The notes under the pieces are model-generated. The model did no database searches and had not been told where the DNA came from. It was given only the letters and a program-made list of their open reading frames with translations. From Yoonia maritima (lineage in GTDB: Bacteria > Pseudomonadota > Alphaproteobacteria > Rhodobacterales > Rhodobacteraceae), in assembly GCF_002933395.1 (NCBI RefSeq), contig NZ_PKFN01000011.1:179348-243347 (forward strand): DNA of 64,000 bases, written 5' to 3'. Position numbers and translations under genes: made by a program. The number at the start of each line of letters is the position of its first letter. Within the stretch, counting starts at the first letter, position 1. Positions 45,719 through 56,100 of the stretch are shown here, one piece after another.

Positions 45719-46456
45719 TCATCCCCGATAATCAGACCCTTCCCGATCCAATATCGCGCACATTGCAGCAAAATGTTGATCCCATGTTTCCATCGGATAA
45801 TCTTCCCAATCGCGGGCGGTTTTTTCCGCGATCTCGTCGCTTAGTACCTTTAACGGCAGGCCTGTTGCGGCGGCTTTGAGGTACGTACCGCAGGCGCGTT
45901 CAAAGTAGTATAATTCATCAAAGGCGCGCGCGACACTTTCGGCGGCGGCCATCACACCGTGGTTGCCCATCACCAGAATGCGGTGCGGGCCTAGGGTTTT
46001 GGAAATCCGCTCGCCCTCTGATCCTAATCCCATGCCGCCGTATCCGTCGTCATATCCGTAACGCCGGAAAAACCGTGCAGTGTTCTGGTCGATTGGCGGA
46101 AGTTCCGCCCCAACAATACATGACAGCGCCGTGGCGTTGTCGGCGTGCACATGCAAGCAGGCGCGGGCGCGCGGTTCGTGACGGTGGAAGGCGCCGTGGA
46201 TGGCCCAAGCCGTGGGGTCGGGTGCATTTTTTTGACCAACGGTAGGGGCAGGGCCATCGGCGTTGCACAGGATCAGGTCAGACGCTTTGATACGGCTGAA
46301 ATGTAGCCCTGCTGGGTTGATCAAAAACGTCTTACCATCGTCGGACACGGCGAGGCTAAAGTGGTTCGCGACTGCTTCGTGCCAGCCTTCGCGAAACGCG
46401 AGGCGGAACGCAGCGGCAAGTGCGCAGCGTTCTTCGTAGTAATCAAGTTCTGGCAT
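45719..46456 (-). CDS. Class II aldolase/adducin family protein
   Basis: A 245-residue zinc-dependent class II aldolase or decarboxylase. Metal-ligand motifs: HVHADN (HxH) and MGNHGVM (third His), with the upstream catalytic Glu region LHFSRIKASDL. The last gene in the 51.7-45.7-kb operon; it shares one base with the cupin gene stop (TAATG), so translation is coupled. Substrate is unknown; in this context a hydroxy-acid or sugar-acid fragment from the upstream steps is plausible. Confidence 0.88.
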   Translation of the reverse strand: MPELDYYEERCALAAAFRLAFREGWHEAVANHFSLAVSDDGKTFLINPAGLHFSRIKASDLILCNADGPAPTVGQKNAPDPTAWAIHGAFHRHEPRARACLHVHADNATALSCIVGAELPPIDQNTARFFRRYGYDDGYGGMGLGSEGERISKTLGPHRILVMGNHGVMAAAESVARAFDELYYFERACGTYLKAAATGLPLKVLSDEIAEKTARDWEDYPMETWDQHFAAMCAILDREGSDYRG

Positions 46457-47286
46457 TATTTGGGCCTTCCGAGCGGCATGTGCCGGTTCACGTCTTTGTA
46501 TAGTAAATACCGAAATGGCCCGGGGCCGCCTGCATAGCAGGCTTGTGGGCAAAAGGCGCGAAGCCACATGAAATCGCCGGCTTCGACTTCGACCCAGTCT
46601 TGGTTCAGGCGGTATACAGCTTTGCCTTCCAAGACGTACAGCCCGTGTTCCATGACGTGGGTTTCGGCGAATGGGATGACGCCGCCGGGTTCTAAGGTTA
46701 CGATGTTCACGTGCATATCGTGGCGCATGTCTGTGGGTTCAACGAACCGCGTTGTTGCCCATTTACCGTCAGTGTCAGGCATTTCGATTTTCGTCGCATC
46801 TGATTCATGTGTGACAAAAGGTTCCGGTGCGTCGATGCCATCGACGGCCTGATAGGTTTTGCGGACCCAGTGGAATGTTGCCGCACCGTCGGTGTCGTTT
46901 GACAGTGCCCATTCACAGCCCGCCGGTAGGTATGCATAGCCGCCTGTTTTCAACATATGCGTTTCGTCGCCGATCCGCAGGGTAAACCCACCATCGACAA
47001 CAAACAGCACCCCTTGGGCGGTTGTGTCGGGTTCGGGGCGCGTGCTGCCACCACCGGGTAAGACTTCCATGATGTACTGGCTAAAAGTTTCCGCAAATCC
47101 CGACATTGGCCGCGCAAGAACCCACGCACGGGTCTTTTCCCAATGTGGCAGATAGCTGGTCACGATGTCAGTCATCGTGCCCTTTGGAATGACCGCGTAG
47201 CTTTCGGTAAACATCGCGCGGTCGGTCAGCAGTTGGGTCTGCGGAGGTAGCCCGCCCTTGGGGCTGTAGTATGGTGCGTTTGTCAT
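46456..47286 (-). CDS. (S)-ureidoglycine aminohydrolase-like bicupin (AllE/UGHY)
   Basis: A 276-residue two-cupin protein closely resembling (S)-ureidoglycine aminohydrolase, which releases ammonia from ureidoglycine in purine (allantoin) breakdown. Recognised by YYSPKGGLPPQ, AFVLARPMSG-like WVLARPMSGFAETF, and the second-cupin metal site around FAETHVMEHGLYVLEG and VEAGDFMWLRAFCPQ. No allantoicase, allantoate amidohydrolase or uricase gene is adjacent, so either the pathway is scattered or this protein has another substrate. Coupled to the aldolase by TAATG. Confidence 0.87.
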   Translation of the reverse strand: MTNAPYYSPKGGLPPQTQLLTDRAMFTESYAVIPKGTMTDIVTSYLPHWEKTRAWVLARPMSGFAETFSQYIMEVLPGGGSTRPEPDTTAQGVLFVVDGGFTLRIGDETHMLKTGGYAYLPAGCEWALSNDTDGAATFHWVRKTYQAVDGIDAPEPFVTHESDATKIEMPDTDGKWATTRFVEPTDMRHDMHVNIVTLEPGGVIPFAETHVMEHGLYVLEGKAVYRLNQDWVEVEAGDFMWLRAFCPQACYAGGPGPFRYLLYKDVNRHMPLGRPK

Positions 47287-47386
47287 GGATTAATCTCCCT
47301 TAGGGGCAGTTAACGGCACCCTTGGACCAAGCGATAGGGGGAAGCGCGGGAAAGGATTTAGTTGGAATCTTTGAAGGTGCAGAAAT

Positions 47387-48145
47387 TCATAGTGTTTGCA
47401 GTGTAATCCCTGCGTTTTGCAGGTGATCCCGGATGCCGCGGGCCATTTCGACAGCCTCTGGGGTATCGCCGTGCAGGCAGATCGTGTCAATTTCACAGGG
47501 GATGCGTTTGCCGCTTTCGGCGATGATGGCCCCCGCTTTGAGCATTTCAAGAATGCGGGGGGCGGCAATGGCCGTGTCGTGCAGCACGGCGCCCGGCAGC
47601 CTGCGGTCGACCAATGTACCGTCGTCATTATAGGCGCGATCCGCAAAGATTTCGCCTGCCCAAGCACAGCCCAAATCGCGTACGACGTCTTCCATGGCGG
47701 TTGCGGCGAGAACCATGATGATGATGTCGGGATCGACCGCGAGCGCGGCCTCAAAACAAACGCGGGCTAGATCCGCATCGACGCAGGCCATGTTTGACAG
47801 TGCACCGTGAAGTTTAAGGTGGCGCACCTTCCCACCGGCACGCCGCGCCATGGCTTGCGCAGCACCCAATTGGTAGGCCACAGCGTTGGCAATTTCATCA
47901 GGGGGAATAGGCAGTTGCCTTCTGCCAAAGCCCTTAAGATCCGCAAAGCCCGGATGCGCCCCTATTCCAACGCCGTTTTTGACGGCACGGGCCATGGTCT
48001 TGGCCATGACATCTGGTTCGCCTGCGTGAAATCCGCACGCAATATTGGCCGAGGTCACGATATCAAGCAGTGCTGCGTCGTCGCCCATTGACCACGGGCC
48101 AAAACCTTCGCCCATGTCGGCGTTTAAATCGACTTTGCGTGTCAT
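47387..48145 (-). CDS. pxpA: 5-oxoprolinase subunit A (LamB/YcsF family)
   Basis: A 252-residue protein. PxpA with PxpB and PxpC converts 5-oxoproline to glutamate with ATP. N-terminal motif VDLNADMGEGFGPWSMGDD, then ANIACGFHAGEPD, GAHPGFADLKGFGRR and KLHGALSNMA match the family. ATG at 48145 with GGGAGAA just upstream. All three subunit genes are present in the order pxpB, pxpC, pxpA on one strand with 1-10 base junctions. A 100-base gap separates it from the cupin gene, which may hold a weak internal promoter. Confidence 0.93.
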   Translation of the reverse strand: MTRKVDLNADMGEGFGPWSMGDDAALLDIVTSANIACGFHAGEPDVMAKTMARAVKNGVGIGAHPGFADLKGFGRRQLPIPPDEIANAVAYQLGAAQAMARRAGGKVRHLKLHGALSNMACVDADLARVCFEAALAVDPDIIIMVLAATAMEDVVRDLGCAWAGEIFADRAYNDDGTLVDRRLPGAVLHDTAIAAPRILEMLKAGAIIAESGKRIPCEIDTICLHGDTPEAVEMARGIRDHLQNAGITLQTL

Positions 48146-48155
48146 GGTATTCTCC

Positions 48156-49163
48156 CTATGGGTCGTTCCCGGCGGTAACACCGCTGATCAATTGATAGCT
48201 AAGCAAGTCTACAATGTCATGTGGGTCACGGATCATTGGTTGGCAATCTTTGCGTAGGTTCGCCAATAATGTCGTGTCTGAAACGGCCGTGGTGTCGGCA
48301 TCGGCAAGGCTAATGAACGCAAAGCGCAGCTTTGTTCCCGGGGCGGCTTGGGCAATTTTGGGTAAGTCGGCGGGCAGCACAGTGCCTATACGGGGATAGC
48401 CCCCAATCGTTTGGCATTCTGACAACAAAACATAGGGCACCCCTTCGCCTGTCATCTGAATGTCGCCCGGCACGATGAGGTCGGAAGTGATATTGAGCGC
48501 GCCATCTAACGAAAAGCCGGCCCCATGGTGGTCAAGCCGGACACCTTGCCGATTGCCGCGCGGGCTTCGAACGAATGTCGTCTGCGCAAAGGTGGTTTTG
48601 GTGGTGTCACTAAAGAATGCGGTCTGGGGGCCGGGCATCACGCGGATCATTCCACCAGTGGTCCGATCGTCAGTTGTTAACCGCATTGGGGCGGACGTGG
48701 TGTCACTGTCGGCACCAATTGGCAGCGTGTTGCCCGCTTGTAGCACTGCACCGATGCCTGCCGTTAGGTGTGTGGACCTGCTTTCCAACACGGGATCGGT
48801 CTGGATACCACCTGCGAAAGACAGATAACCGAAGGTGCCGTGTTTGGCACCGCCGATGTTTAGCCGTTGTCCGGCCCGTAGAAGGATTGTTGTGTTATGT
48901 GGGGCAGGGCTGTCGTCGATGGTTGCCTGCATGTGCGCCCCGGTCAGGACAATCCGGGTGTCGGTGCCTGTACTGAACACCCCACCAAAGCCCATCATCT
49001 CTAACCCTGCTTGTGGCGGTGTTCCTAGTAACGCTGCGGCCTCAAGGATCGCTAGCCGATCCGCTGCGCCGCCGGTTGAAAGACCTTGGGCGGTCCACCC
49101 CGGGCGCCCTAAATCTTGCACGGTGACACCGGGGCCGATGCTGTGAATCGTAAGTGTCGGCAT
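48156..49163 (-). CDS. pxpC: 5-oxoprolinase subunit C (biotin-dependent carboxyltransferase-like family)
   Basis: A 335-residue AHS2/KipA-type protein. Motifs: GPGVTVQDLGRPGW, GLSTGGAADRLA, TGAHMQATIDD, LNIGGAKHGTFGYLSFAGG, RVMPGPQT and the C-terminal LLSECQTIGGYPRIGTV. Together with PxpB it forms the oxoprolinase complex. The start ATG overlaps the pxpB stop (TGATG). Confidence 0.93.
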   Translation of the reverse strand: MPTLTIHSIGPGVTVQDLGRPGWTAQGLSTGGAADRLAILEAAALLGTPPQAGLEMMGFGGVFSTGTDTRIVLTGAHMQATIDDSPAPHNTTILLRAGQRLNIGGAKHGTFGYLSFAGGIQTDPVLESRSTHLTAGIGAVLQAGNTLPIGADSDTTSAPMRLTTDDRTTGGMIRVMPGPQTAFFSDTTKTTFAQTTFVRSPRGNRQGVRLDHHGAGFSLDGALNITSDLIVPGDIQMTGEGVPYVLLSECQTIGGYPRIGTVLPADLPKIAQAAPGTKLRFAFISLADADTTAVSDTTLLANLRKDCQPMIRDPHDIVDLLSYQLISGVTAGNDP

Positions 49164-49885
49164 CAGCGCAGTACCTTGCATGTGGCACCGCCATTGGTGT
49201 CGGTTCGGTTTTGCAACGCGGTTAATTCACTGTCGGTGACGGCGCAAAATTCCACGGTGTCGCCGGGGTTAAATGCAAAAGGTTCCGGGGCATCGGGTTG
49301 ATAGACCCGAAATGCAGTTTGCCCGATATGCCGCCAGCCCGTCGGCGCGTCCGCTGCGAAAATAATAAGCTGACGCACCGCGACGACCAAAGCGCCGTTG
49401 GGCATTTGCGGGGTCAATTCACTTTGGCGCGGTATGTCCCAATGTGGCGGCAGCATCCCCAGATAGGGCTGCCCGGGGGCGAACCCCAGTGCGATGACAC
49501 GCACGCGTTGCGATGTGATTTCTTTGACGGCTTCTTCTTGTGTCACGCCTGCCAGTTCTGCAGCCTGTACCAATTGCGGTGCATGGTTAGGACCAAAGGC
49601 CACGGGAATGCGCCAAAGACGGCGGGGGCCACTGTCCTGCTTTTCAGGGCGTTCAAGAAGGTCCACGATGTGCTGGGTGATCTCGGCACGGTTGGTTCGC
49701 TGTGGATCAAAGCCGACCCTGACAGAGGTCAGAGAAGAGGCAACCTCGGTCACGCCTGGCAGCCCGGCATGCATGATTTGCGTCCGAAAAGAGAGCGCTT
49801 GGCTGTTGGCTTCGTCCGTTAAGACGCGCGCGAAACGTACCAATACGCCGTCGACGCCTAGCGGGCAGATTTCAGGTTCGGTCAT
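49163..49885 (-). CDS. pxpB: 5-oxoprolinase subunit B (KipI-type)
   Basis: A 240-residue AHS1/KipI-type protein. Motifs: IPVAFGPNHAPQL, VIALGFAPGQPYLGML (the family's active-site-like GFAPGxPYL) and the C-terminal GWRHIGQTAFRVYQP and FNPGDTVEF. I prefer the ATG at 49885 over the TTG two codons upstream. Its start overlaps the rhodanese stop (ATGA). Confidence 0.92.
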   Translation of the reverse strand: MTEPEICPLGVDGVLVRFARVLTDEANSQALSFRTQIMHAGLPGVTEVASSLTSVRVGFDPQRTNRAEITQHIVDLLERPEKQDSGPRRLWRIPVAFGPNHAPQLVQAAELAGVTQEEAVKEITSQRVRVIALGFAPGQPYLGMLPPHWDIPRQSELTPQMPNGALVVAVRQLIIFAADAPTGWRHIGQTAFRVYQPDAPEPFAFNPGDTVEFCAVTDSELTALQNRTDTNGGATCKVLR

Positions 49886-50274
49886 GGGCAATTTTCGATA
49901 GGTCCGCCCTTGGCCACCCAGTCGGTAAACCCGTCTTTTAGGTGTGACGCCTCAAACCCCATTTCGTTCAGGGTTGCGACGGTCAGCGCGGATCGCCAGC
50001 CAGAGGCACAGTGAAAGACGAAACGTTTGTCTTGGGCAAAAATGTCTTTGAAGTAGGGGCTGTCGGGGTCGACCCAGAATTCGACCATGCCACGCGGACA
50101 GTGGAAGCTGCCGGGGATCGCGCCGCTGCGCTGGCGTTCACGCACATCGCGCAGGTCAACGAACACGACATTCGGATCATCTACCATCTTGACCGCATCA
50201 GCCGTATCGACCTCGGCGATCTTTTCGCGGGCGCTGGCGACCATGGTCGCTGCTGTCGTTTTAAGTTGTCGCAA
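49882..50274 (-). CDS. Single-domain rhodanese-like protein
   Basis: A 130-residue rhodanese domain with CH2A-type DLRDVRERQRSG and the active-site loop FHCASGWRSA (Cys at about residue 90). Such proteins carry persulfide sulfur. It starts at a TTG (50274) 13 bases inside the upstream decarboxylase gene, with AAGGGGG in front; an internal ATG at residue 11 (MVASARE) is the alternative. Overlap on both sides (14 and 4 bases) ties it tightly to the decarboxylase and pxpB. Confidence 0.85.
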   Translation of the reverse strand: MRQLKTTAATMVASAREKIAEVDTADAVKMVDDPNVVFVDLRDVRERQRSGAIPGSFHCPRGMVEFWVDPDSPYFKDIFAQDKRFVFHCASGWRSALTVATLNEMGFEASHLKDGFTDWVAKGGPIENCP

Positions 50275-51700
50275 ATTCGCCCCCTTCGACCAGTTGCGCG
50301 CCTATTCTACGCACAGCGGCAAGCAACATGTCCAGATCGGCACGCGTCGTTCGGTGATTTGTGATGTTCACCCGGATCACGGTTTGCCCGTGGATCAGCG
50401 TGGTTGACGGTACCGCGATCCCCTGCAGCTGTAGCTGGATCACGATTTCTTCGTTTAAACGGCTCAGGTCGATGCCTGACGCGACATAGCTAAAACAGCA
50501 GATATTCAACGCAACAGGCGCGAGTGTTTCTAGGGCAGGGTCCGCATCTATCAGTTCCGCCAAATACTGCGCCTGATCACAGTTTTGCGTTATCATCCGC
50601 CCCAGTTTTTCTGTCCCGTGTTCCATAAGCTGCGCCCAAATTTTGAGCGCGCGAAACCCGCGTGACAGTTCCGGCCCATATTCAGTCGGCCAAGGGTTTC
50701 CTGCAGCGACACCACGATCAGTGCCTTTAAGGTAATCGGGCCGTTCAGAAAACGCGCGGCGATGCGCATCTTCGTCTTGGATCAGCACAAAACCAGCGTC
50801 GTAATTCACATGAAGCCATTTGTGGAAATCAAACGCGATGCTGTCGGCGCGGGTAAGGCCCGATAGGCGTGGTTTGATTTTGTCGCTTAATATGGCGGTC
50901 GCGCCAAATGCACCATCAACATGGAACCAAAGGTTTTCAGACTGCGCAATGTCGGCGAGCGTCTCTAGATCGTCAATCGCACCGACATTCACCGCACCCG
51001 CCGTTCCGATGATGGCAAAAGGCGTAAGGCCCGCAGCGCGATCAGAAGAAATCGCGGATTGCAGCGCATTAGTGTCTATTTCAAACGCATCGTTCACAGG
51101 AATTTTGCGCAACGCAGCAGTCCCTAACCCAAGCATATCAAAGGTCCGCGCAACGCAAGAGTGGGTTTGGGTGGATGTATAGCCAACCAACTGGCCAGCT
51201 TGGACGCCTGTTTTGCGCGAGACGAAGTTGCTCATGCGATCACGGGCGGCCTTTAAGGCCACCAATGTCGCGATGGATGTCCCGGATACGACCAGACCGC
51301 TTGCGGTTGCTGGAAATCCGAACATCTCCTTGCACCAGTTCACGACCTGCTTTTCGATGTAAATTGCGCCGTGGTCACGCCCGCCTAAATTTGCGTTCAT
51401 TGCGGCGGCGACCATGTCGGCCATAAGGTTTGATGGGGTCCCTGATCCGTGAACCCAACCAAAAAAGCGAGGGTGCGTATTCCCAACCCCATAAGGCAAC
51501 AGGTCGGCCAGCTGGGTGTCGACCTTTGTAGCGTCGCCTTGTACCGGAATTGGAGGCGTGGACTTAAGATCATCTGGGACAGGCGTCCAAACACGCCCTT
51601 CGCGGGCGTTCGCCATCTTGTCGATTGATTTGTCCAACATCGCGTGCGCTCTTGCGCGGAACGCATCCCAATCGTCAGGGTCCAGAGAGTGTTCAGTCAT
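50261..51700 (-). CDS. PLP-dependent decarboxylase (group II, aromatic-amino-acid type)
   Basis: A 479-residue group II decarboxylase related to aromatic-L-amino-acid and glutamate decarboxylases. Features: HPRFFGWVHGSGTPSN near residue 77, GTSIATLVALKAARD, the Asp of the PLP ring (FHVDGAFGA) and the Schiff-base Lys in DFHKWLHVNYDAG. The substrate is likely an aromatic or other L-amino acid; the sequence alone does not settle it. It is the first gene of a seven-gene minus-strand operon. Confidence 0.9.
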   Translation of the reverse strand: MTEHSLDPDDWDAFRARAHAMLDKSIDKMANAREGRVWTPVPDDLKSTPPIPVQGDATKVDTQLADLLPYGVGNTHPRFFGWVHGSGTPSNLMADMVAAAMNANLGGRDHGAIYIEKQVVNWCKEMFGFPATASGLVVSGTSIATLVALKAARDRMSNFVSRKTGVQAGQLVGYTSTQTHSCVARTFDMLGLGTAALRKIPVNDAFEIDTNALQSAISSDRAAGLTPFAIIGTAGAVNVGAIDDLETLADIAQSENLWFHVDGAFGATAILSDKIKPRLSGLTRADSIAFDFHKWLHVNYDAGFVLIQDEDAHRRAFSERPDYLKGTDRGVAAGNPWPTEYGPELSRGFRALKIWAQLMEHGTEKLGRMITQNCDQAQYLAELIDADPALETLAPVALNICCFSYVASGIDLSRLNEEIVIQLQLQGIAVPSTTLIHGQTVIRVNITNHRTTRADLDMLLAAVRRIGAQLVEGGEFATT

Positions 51701-51920
51701 TTTGCCTCGCTATTTATGCAGAATAGGAAGGTTGCGCGAAGAAATGACAAGTCGTGATATCACTTTTTTGAAATACCGAACCGTTGCTTCATATTGTGGG
51801 GGTTAAATCCGTGTTACGCGACATGGGTGACACAAATCTGGGCAAATGCTCATAATGTGTGACCAATTTGCGAATGTGGTCAGGTTTTTCTGGGCTGACC
51901 CACTGGAAACCATAGACCTG

Positions 51921-51938
51921 CGCCCCTAACTAGGGGCG
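51921..51938. promoter_or_regulatory. 18-bp GC-rich dyad upstream of the second RND operon
   Basis: CGCCCCTA-AC-TAGGGGCG is a perfect 8-bp inverted repeat about 58 bases upstream of the adaptor ATG in a 296-base intergenic region. With no T run after it, it is more likely an operator than a terminator. I see nothing else structured in the gap 51701-51996 apart from AT-rich stretches that could hold divergent promoters. Confidence 0.4.
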
Positions 51939-51996
51939 GATTGCGGTGTGGCATTCTGCCCGACCAAAGCTCTATTGATATCGAAGGATAAACGAC

Positions 51997-53139
51997 ATGT
52001 CTCAGGATGGTTCTCCGGATTTGACCGGCAAACTTACGTTTGATGGCGACAAAGGAGCGGGGCGGTCAAAATGGGTTGCTATACTGATGGGGCTGGCGAT
52101 GGTCGGCTGGATGGGAAGCGGTTATTTCGCCCCAGTAGAGCCTGAGGACGAAAATGCAGATGCTAGCGCGCCAAGCTTGGTGACCGTAGCAGTTCTTCCT
52201 TCGGCGGCGCAAGATGTGCAACTCGTGCTGGCGGCGGAAGGGCAATCTATCCCAGATAGGTCGACTGAAATCCGTGCCAAAGCAAGCGGTCAAATCATCG
52301 AGGTGCTGGTCGAACGTGGCGATCTGGTGACATCTGGTCAAGAAATCGGCCGTATCGACGCTGAGACAATCGAAGCCCAAGTTCTACAGGCCCAAACACA
52401 ACTGGCGCAAGCGACCCGCGATTACAATAACGCGGTTGCTTTGCAAGATCGCGGTCTTGCGACCGAGGATCGTGTATCTGCTGCCCGCGCAGCAGAGGCA
52501 GCGGCAGAAGCTGCGGTAACCGCCGCAGTCGAGCAGTTGGACAACACTGTCATCACGGCACCGTTTTCCGGCCGTTTGAATGATATGACACTTGATGAGG
52601 GCGAGTTCGTAACCAATGGTGATGCCGTGGCCGAAGTCTTGGACAATGATCCGCTAACGGTTGTCGTGCAAGTTCCGCAGCAAGCGCTTTCCCGATTGAA
52701 CAAAGGCGATACTGCGCAGGTATCGTTTATCACGGGAGAAGAACGGACGGGTGTTATCGGTTTTATCGGCAGTAATGCAGACGCCCAAACCCGGACGTTT
52801 CGTGTTGAAGTTACGGTTGATAACCCGAATAGCGAAATGCCCGCGGGTCTAAGTGCGCGTATCGAGATACCGACGGGGCAGGCCCGGGGCCACTTTATCT
52901 CGCCAGCGATCTTATCGCTTGGCACCAGTGGTGATCTTGGGGTGAAAACCGTTGCCGAAGGTGACGTCGTTGCGTTTAGCCAGGTTTCTATCGTGCGGGC
53001 GCAACCGGATGGTATCTGGGTGACCGGGCTACCCGACGAAGCGGACATTATCACAGTTGGCCAAGGCTTTGTGAATGCGGGTGACGTTGTCAATCCGCGA
53101 GCGCCTGTTGCCGACCAAACAGCGGATGCATCGCAATGA
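51997..53139 (+). CDS. RND efflux periplasmic adaptor
   Basis: A 380-residue membrane-fusion protein: short cytoplasmic start, one anchor helix (about 27-45, WVAILMGLAMVGWMGSGYF), then lipoyl halves (ASGQIIEVLVERGDLVTSGQ and VITAPFSGRLNDMTLDEGE), an Ala/Gln-rich hairpin (about 125-185) and a C-terminal barrel. The hairpin is shorter than in the first adaptor of this window (9952). Overlaps the permease start by four bases (ATGA). Confidence 0.93.
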   Translation: MSQDGSPDLTGKLTFDGDKGAGRSKWVAILMGLAMVGWMGSGYFAPVEPEDENADASAPSLVTVAVLPSAAQDVQLVLAAEGQSIPDRSTEIRAKASGQIIEVLVERGDLVTSGQEIGRIDAETIEAQVLQAQTQLAQATRDYNNAVALQDRGLATEDRVSAARAAEAAAEAAVTAAVEQLDNTVITAPFSGRLNDMTLDEGEFVTNGDAVAEVLDNDPLTVVVQVPQQALSRLNKGDTAQVSFITGEERTGVIGFIGSNADAQTRTFRVEVTVDNPNSEMPAGLSARIEIPTGQARGHFISPAILSLGTSGDLGVKTVAEGDVVAFSQVSIVRAQPDGIWVTGLPDEADIITVGQGFVNAGDVVNPRAPVADQTADASQ

Positions 53140-56100
53140 ACGCCATAATTGACGCTGCCTTTAAACGCAGCAAGGTTGTCCAACTGGTTCTGGTCTTTCT
53201 GCTTATTGTGGGCGCGGTTTCTTATTCTGCGATCCCAAAGGAAAGTAACCCAGAAGTCCCAATTCCAATTGTCTATGTGTCAACAAGCCTAGACGGTATT
53301 TCACCCGAAGATTCCGAAGACGTGCTTGTCGGTCCTATGGAGGTTGAATTTGCGTCGTTGACCGGCCTGAAGTCGATGACGGGTATGGCGAGCGAAGGCC
53401 ATGCAAGTGTGCAGCTTGAGTTCGAGCCAGGCTTTGATTCTGATGAGGCGCTTGATCGGGTACGTGAAGCGGCTGACAAAGCCGAGAATGAGCTTCCTCA
53501 AGATGCGAATGTCACGGTCACCGAAATCAACACTGCGCTGTTTCCGATTTTGACAGTCATTCTGTCAGGGCCGGTACCCGAACGGACGCTAAACACCATC
53601 ACCGAGGATCTGAAAGACGATATCGAGGCTCTGGGTGGGGTGCTTGAGGTTGATGTGGGTGGTAAGCGTACCGAATTGCTAGAGGTTCTTATCGATCCGA
53701 CGGTTTTTGAGACCTACAATTTGTCATTTGATGAATTGATTGGTTCTATCACCCGCAACAACCAACTGATCGCCGCTGGCGCAATCGAGAGCGAAGCGGG
53801 GCGTTTAGTTTTGAAAGTTCCCGGTCTGATCGAAGACCTAGAGGACGTCATGGAACTGCCAGTCATGGTGCGCGACCAAACGGTTGTGACCTTTGGTGAT
53901 GTTGCGACAGTCCGCCGGACTTTTGTTGACCCAACAGGGTTCGCCCGGATTGATGGCCAGCCTGCGCTTGCGCTTGAGATCAAGAAGCGTTCCGGCGCGA
54001 ACATCATTGAAACAGTTGCTGCTGTCCGTGAGGTCGTAACCAAGTCTAGCGAAGCTTGGCCTGAAAGCGTTCATATCCGCTATACGCTGGATGAAAGCGA
54101 AACCGTGGTTTCAATGCTTTCCGACCTAGAGGCGAACGTAATTGCGGCGATTTTCCTTGTGATGGTTGTTGTGGTTTATGCCCTTGGTTTCCGGTCCTCG
54201 ATTCTTGTTGGTCTTGCTATTCCGGGTGCGTTTCTGACGGGTGTCGCTGTGCTGTTCATGATGGGCTACACAATGAATATCGTTGTGCTCTTCTCACTCA
54301 TTCTTGTTGTGGGGATGCTGGTTGACGGGGCGATTGTGACCGTCGAATTGGCAGATCGTTACCTTCATGAAGGACGGTCGCCCAAAGCGGCCTATGCCGA
54401 AGCGGCTAAGCGGATGGCATGGCCCATCATTGCGTCGACAGCGACAACCCTTTGCGTGTTCTTGCCGCTGCTATTTTGGAAAGACATCGTTGGCCAGTTC
54501 ATGAAATTCTTGCCTATTACGGTGATTTGCACATTGGCGGCGTCACTATTCATGGCACTGATTTTTATCCCTGTGATGGGTGGCATTATCGGCAAGCGGC
54601 AACCGCAGTCTGCCAAAGCGCAGGCGCAAATGTATGCGGCGGAACGTGGTGATCCTCGCAAGATGACAGGCTTTATGGGCGGCTACGTGCGTGTTCTGGA
54701 ATGGTCACTTTTGCGCCCTTGGATCACGCTTAGCTTTGCGGTTATGGCGCTGGTTGGTTCGTTTGTTGCATACGGTACTTTTGGTAACGGGCTGACGTTC
54801 TTTCCATCGGTCGAACCCGACTATGCGCAGGTAGAAGTGCGCGCCAAAGACAACTTCTCTGTCTACGAACAAGATGCATTGGTGCGTCAGGTCGAAGCAA
54901 GGCTTGAGACCTACGGTGAAATCGCCAGCATCTATTCGCGATCAGGTTCATCCAGTAGCACCGGCGATGTGATCGGGTCGATCCAGCTTGAGTTGACCGA
55001 GTGGGATACGCGCCGTCCGGTGGCATTGATTGCCGAAGACATTCGTGCGGATATGGCACAGATTCCAGGCATCGACATTCAGGTCCAAACGGATTCGGGG
55101 GGGCCAGGTGGTGGCAAGCCGATTAACCTTGAGATCCGCGGCAACAATACTGTTGATCAAGAGGCTAGCGTTCAAATCATCTTGGACGAAATGGAACGCA
55201 TGGGTGGGTTTATCGACATCGTCGACAGTCGCCCAAGCCCGGGCGTGGAATGGCAGATCAGCGTTGACCGATCAGAGGCCGCACGCAGTGGTGCTGATGT
55301 TGCCTTGCTAGGTCAAGCGGTTCAGCTTTTGACGCGCGGGATTACCGTTGCAGATTACCGCCCCGACGACACCGACGAAGAAGTCGACATCGTTGTGCGG
55401 TTCCCGGCTGTTGATCGGACGCTTGCCGAACTTGAATCATTGCGTGTTCCAACCGCGTCGGGCCTTGTTCCGATTTCGAACTTTGTGTCGTTTATCCCTG
55501 CTCCGCGTAGTGGGATCATCACGCGCATTGATCAAGAACGTGTTGTGTCTATTTCTGCTGACGTTGCGCCGGGTGTTTTGGCAAATGATCTGACTGTCGC
55601 TCTTGAGGACGGTTTGGGGGATCTTGGATTGCCCGCTGGTATTGACGTGAAATTCGGTGGTGAAGCCGAAGATCAGGCGTCATCCATGATCTTCTTAATG
55701 GGGGCATTCGTCGCGGCGATTGGGCTAATGTTTGTGATTCTTCTCACGCAGTTCAACAGCTTTTGGCAGGCATTCATCGTCATGTCGGCGATCATTTTTT
55801 CGATTGCTGGTGTGTTGCTGGGTCTCATGATTACCGGGCGTCCGTTCGGTGTTGTTATGGGCGGGATCGGTGTGATCGCGTTGGCGGGGATTGTTGTGAA
55901 CAACAATATCGTCCTGATCGACGCATTCAACGAGTTCAAACAAGAAGGGCTTTCTTCGCTAGAGGCTGCTTTGCGCACTGGTGCGCAGCGTTTACGCCCT
56001 GTGGTGCTGACTTCGGTGACGACAGCGTTGGGACTGATGCCGATGGTGATCGGGCTGAACATCAACTTCTTTACACGTGAAATCGTTTATGGCGCGCCGT

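Noticed and set aside
47290..47754. Open frame overlapping pxpA on the same strand in another frame
   Set aside because: Ser/Pro/Arg-rich shadow of pxpA, without motifs.
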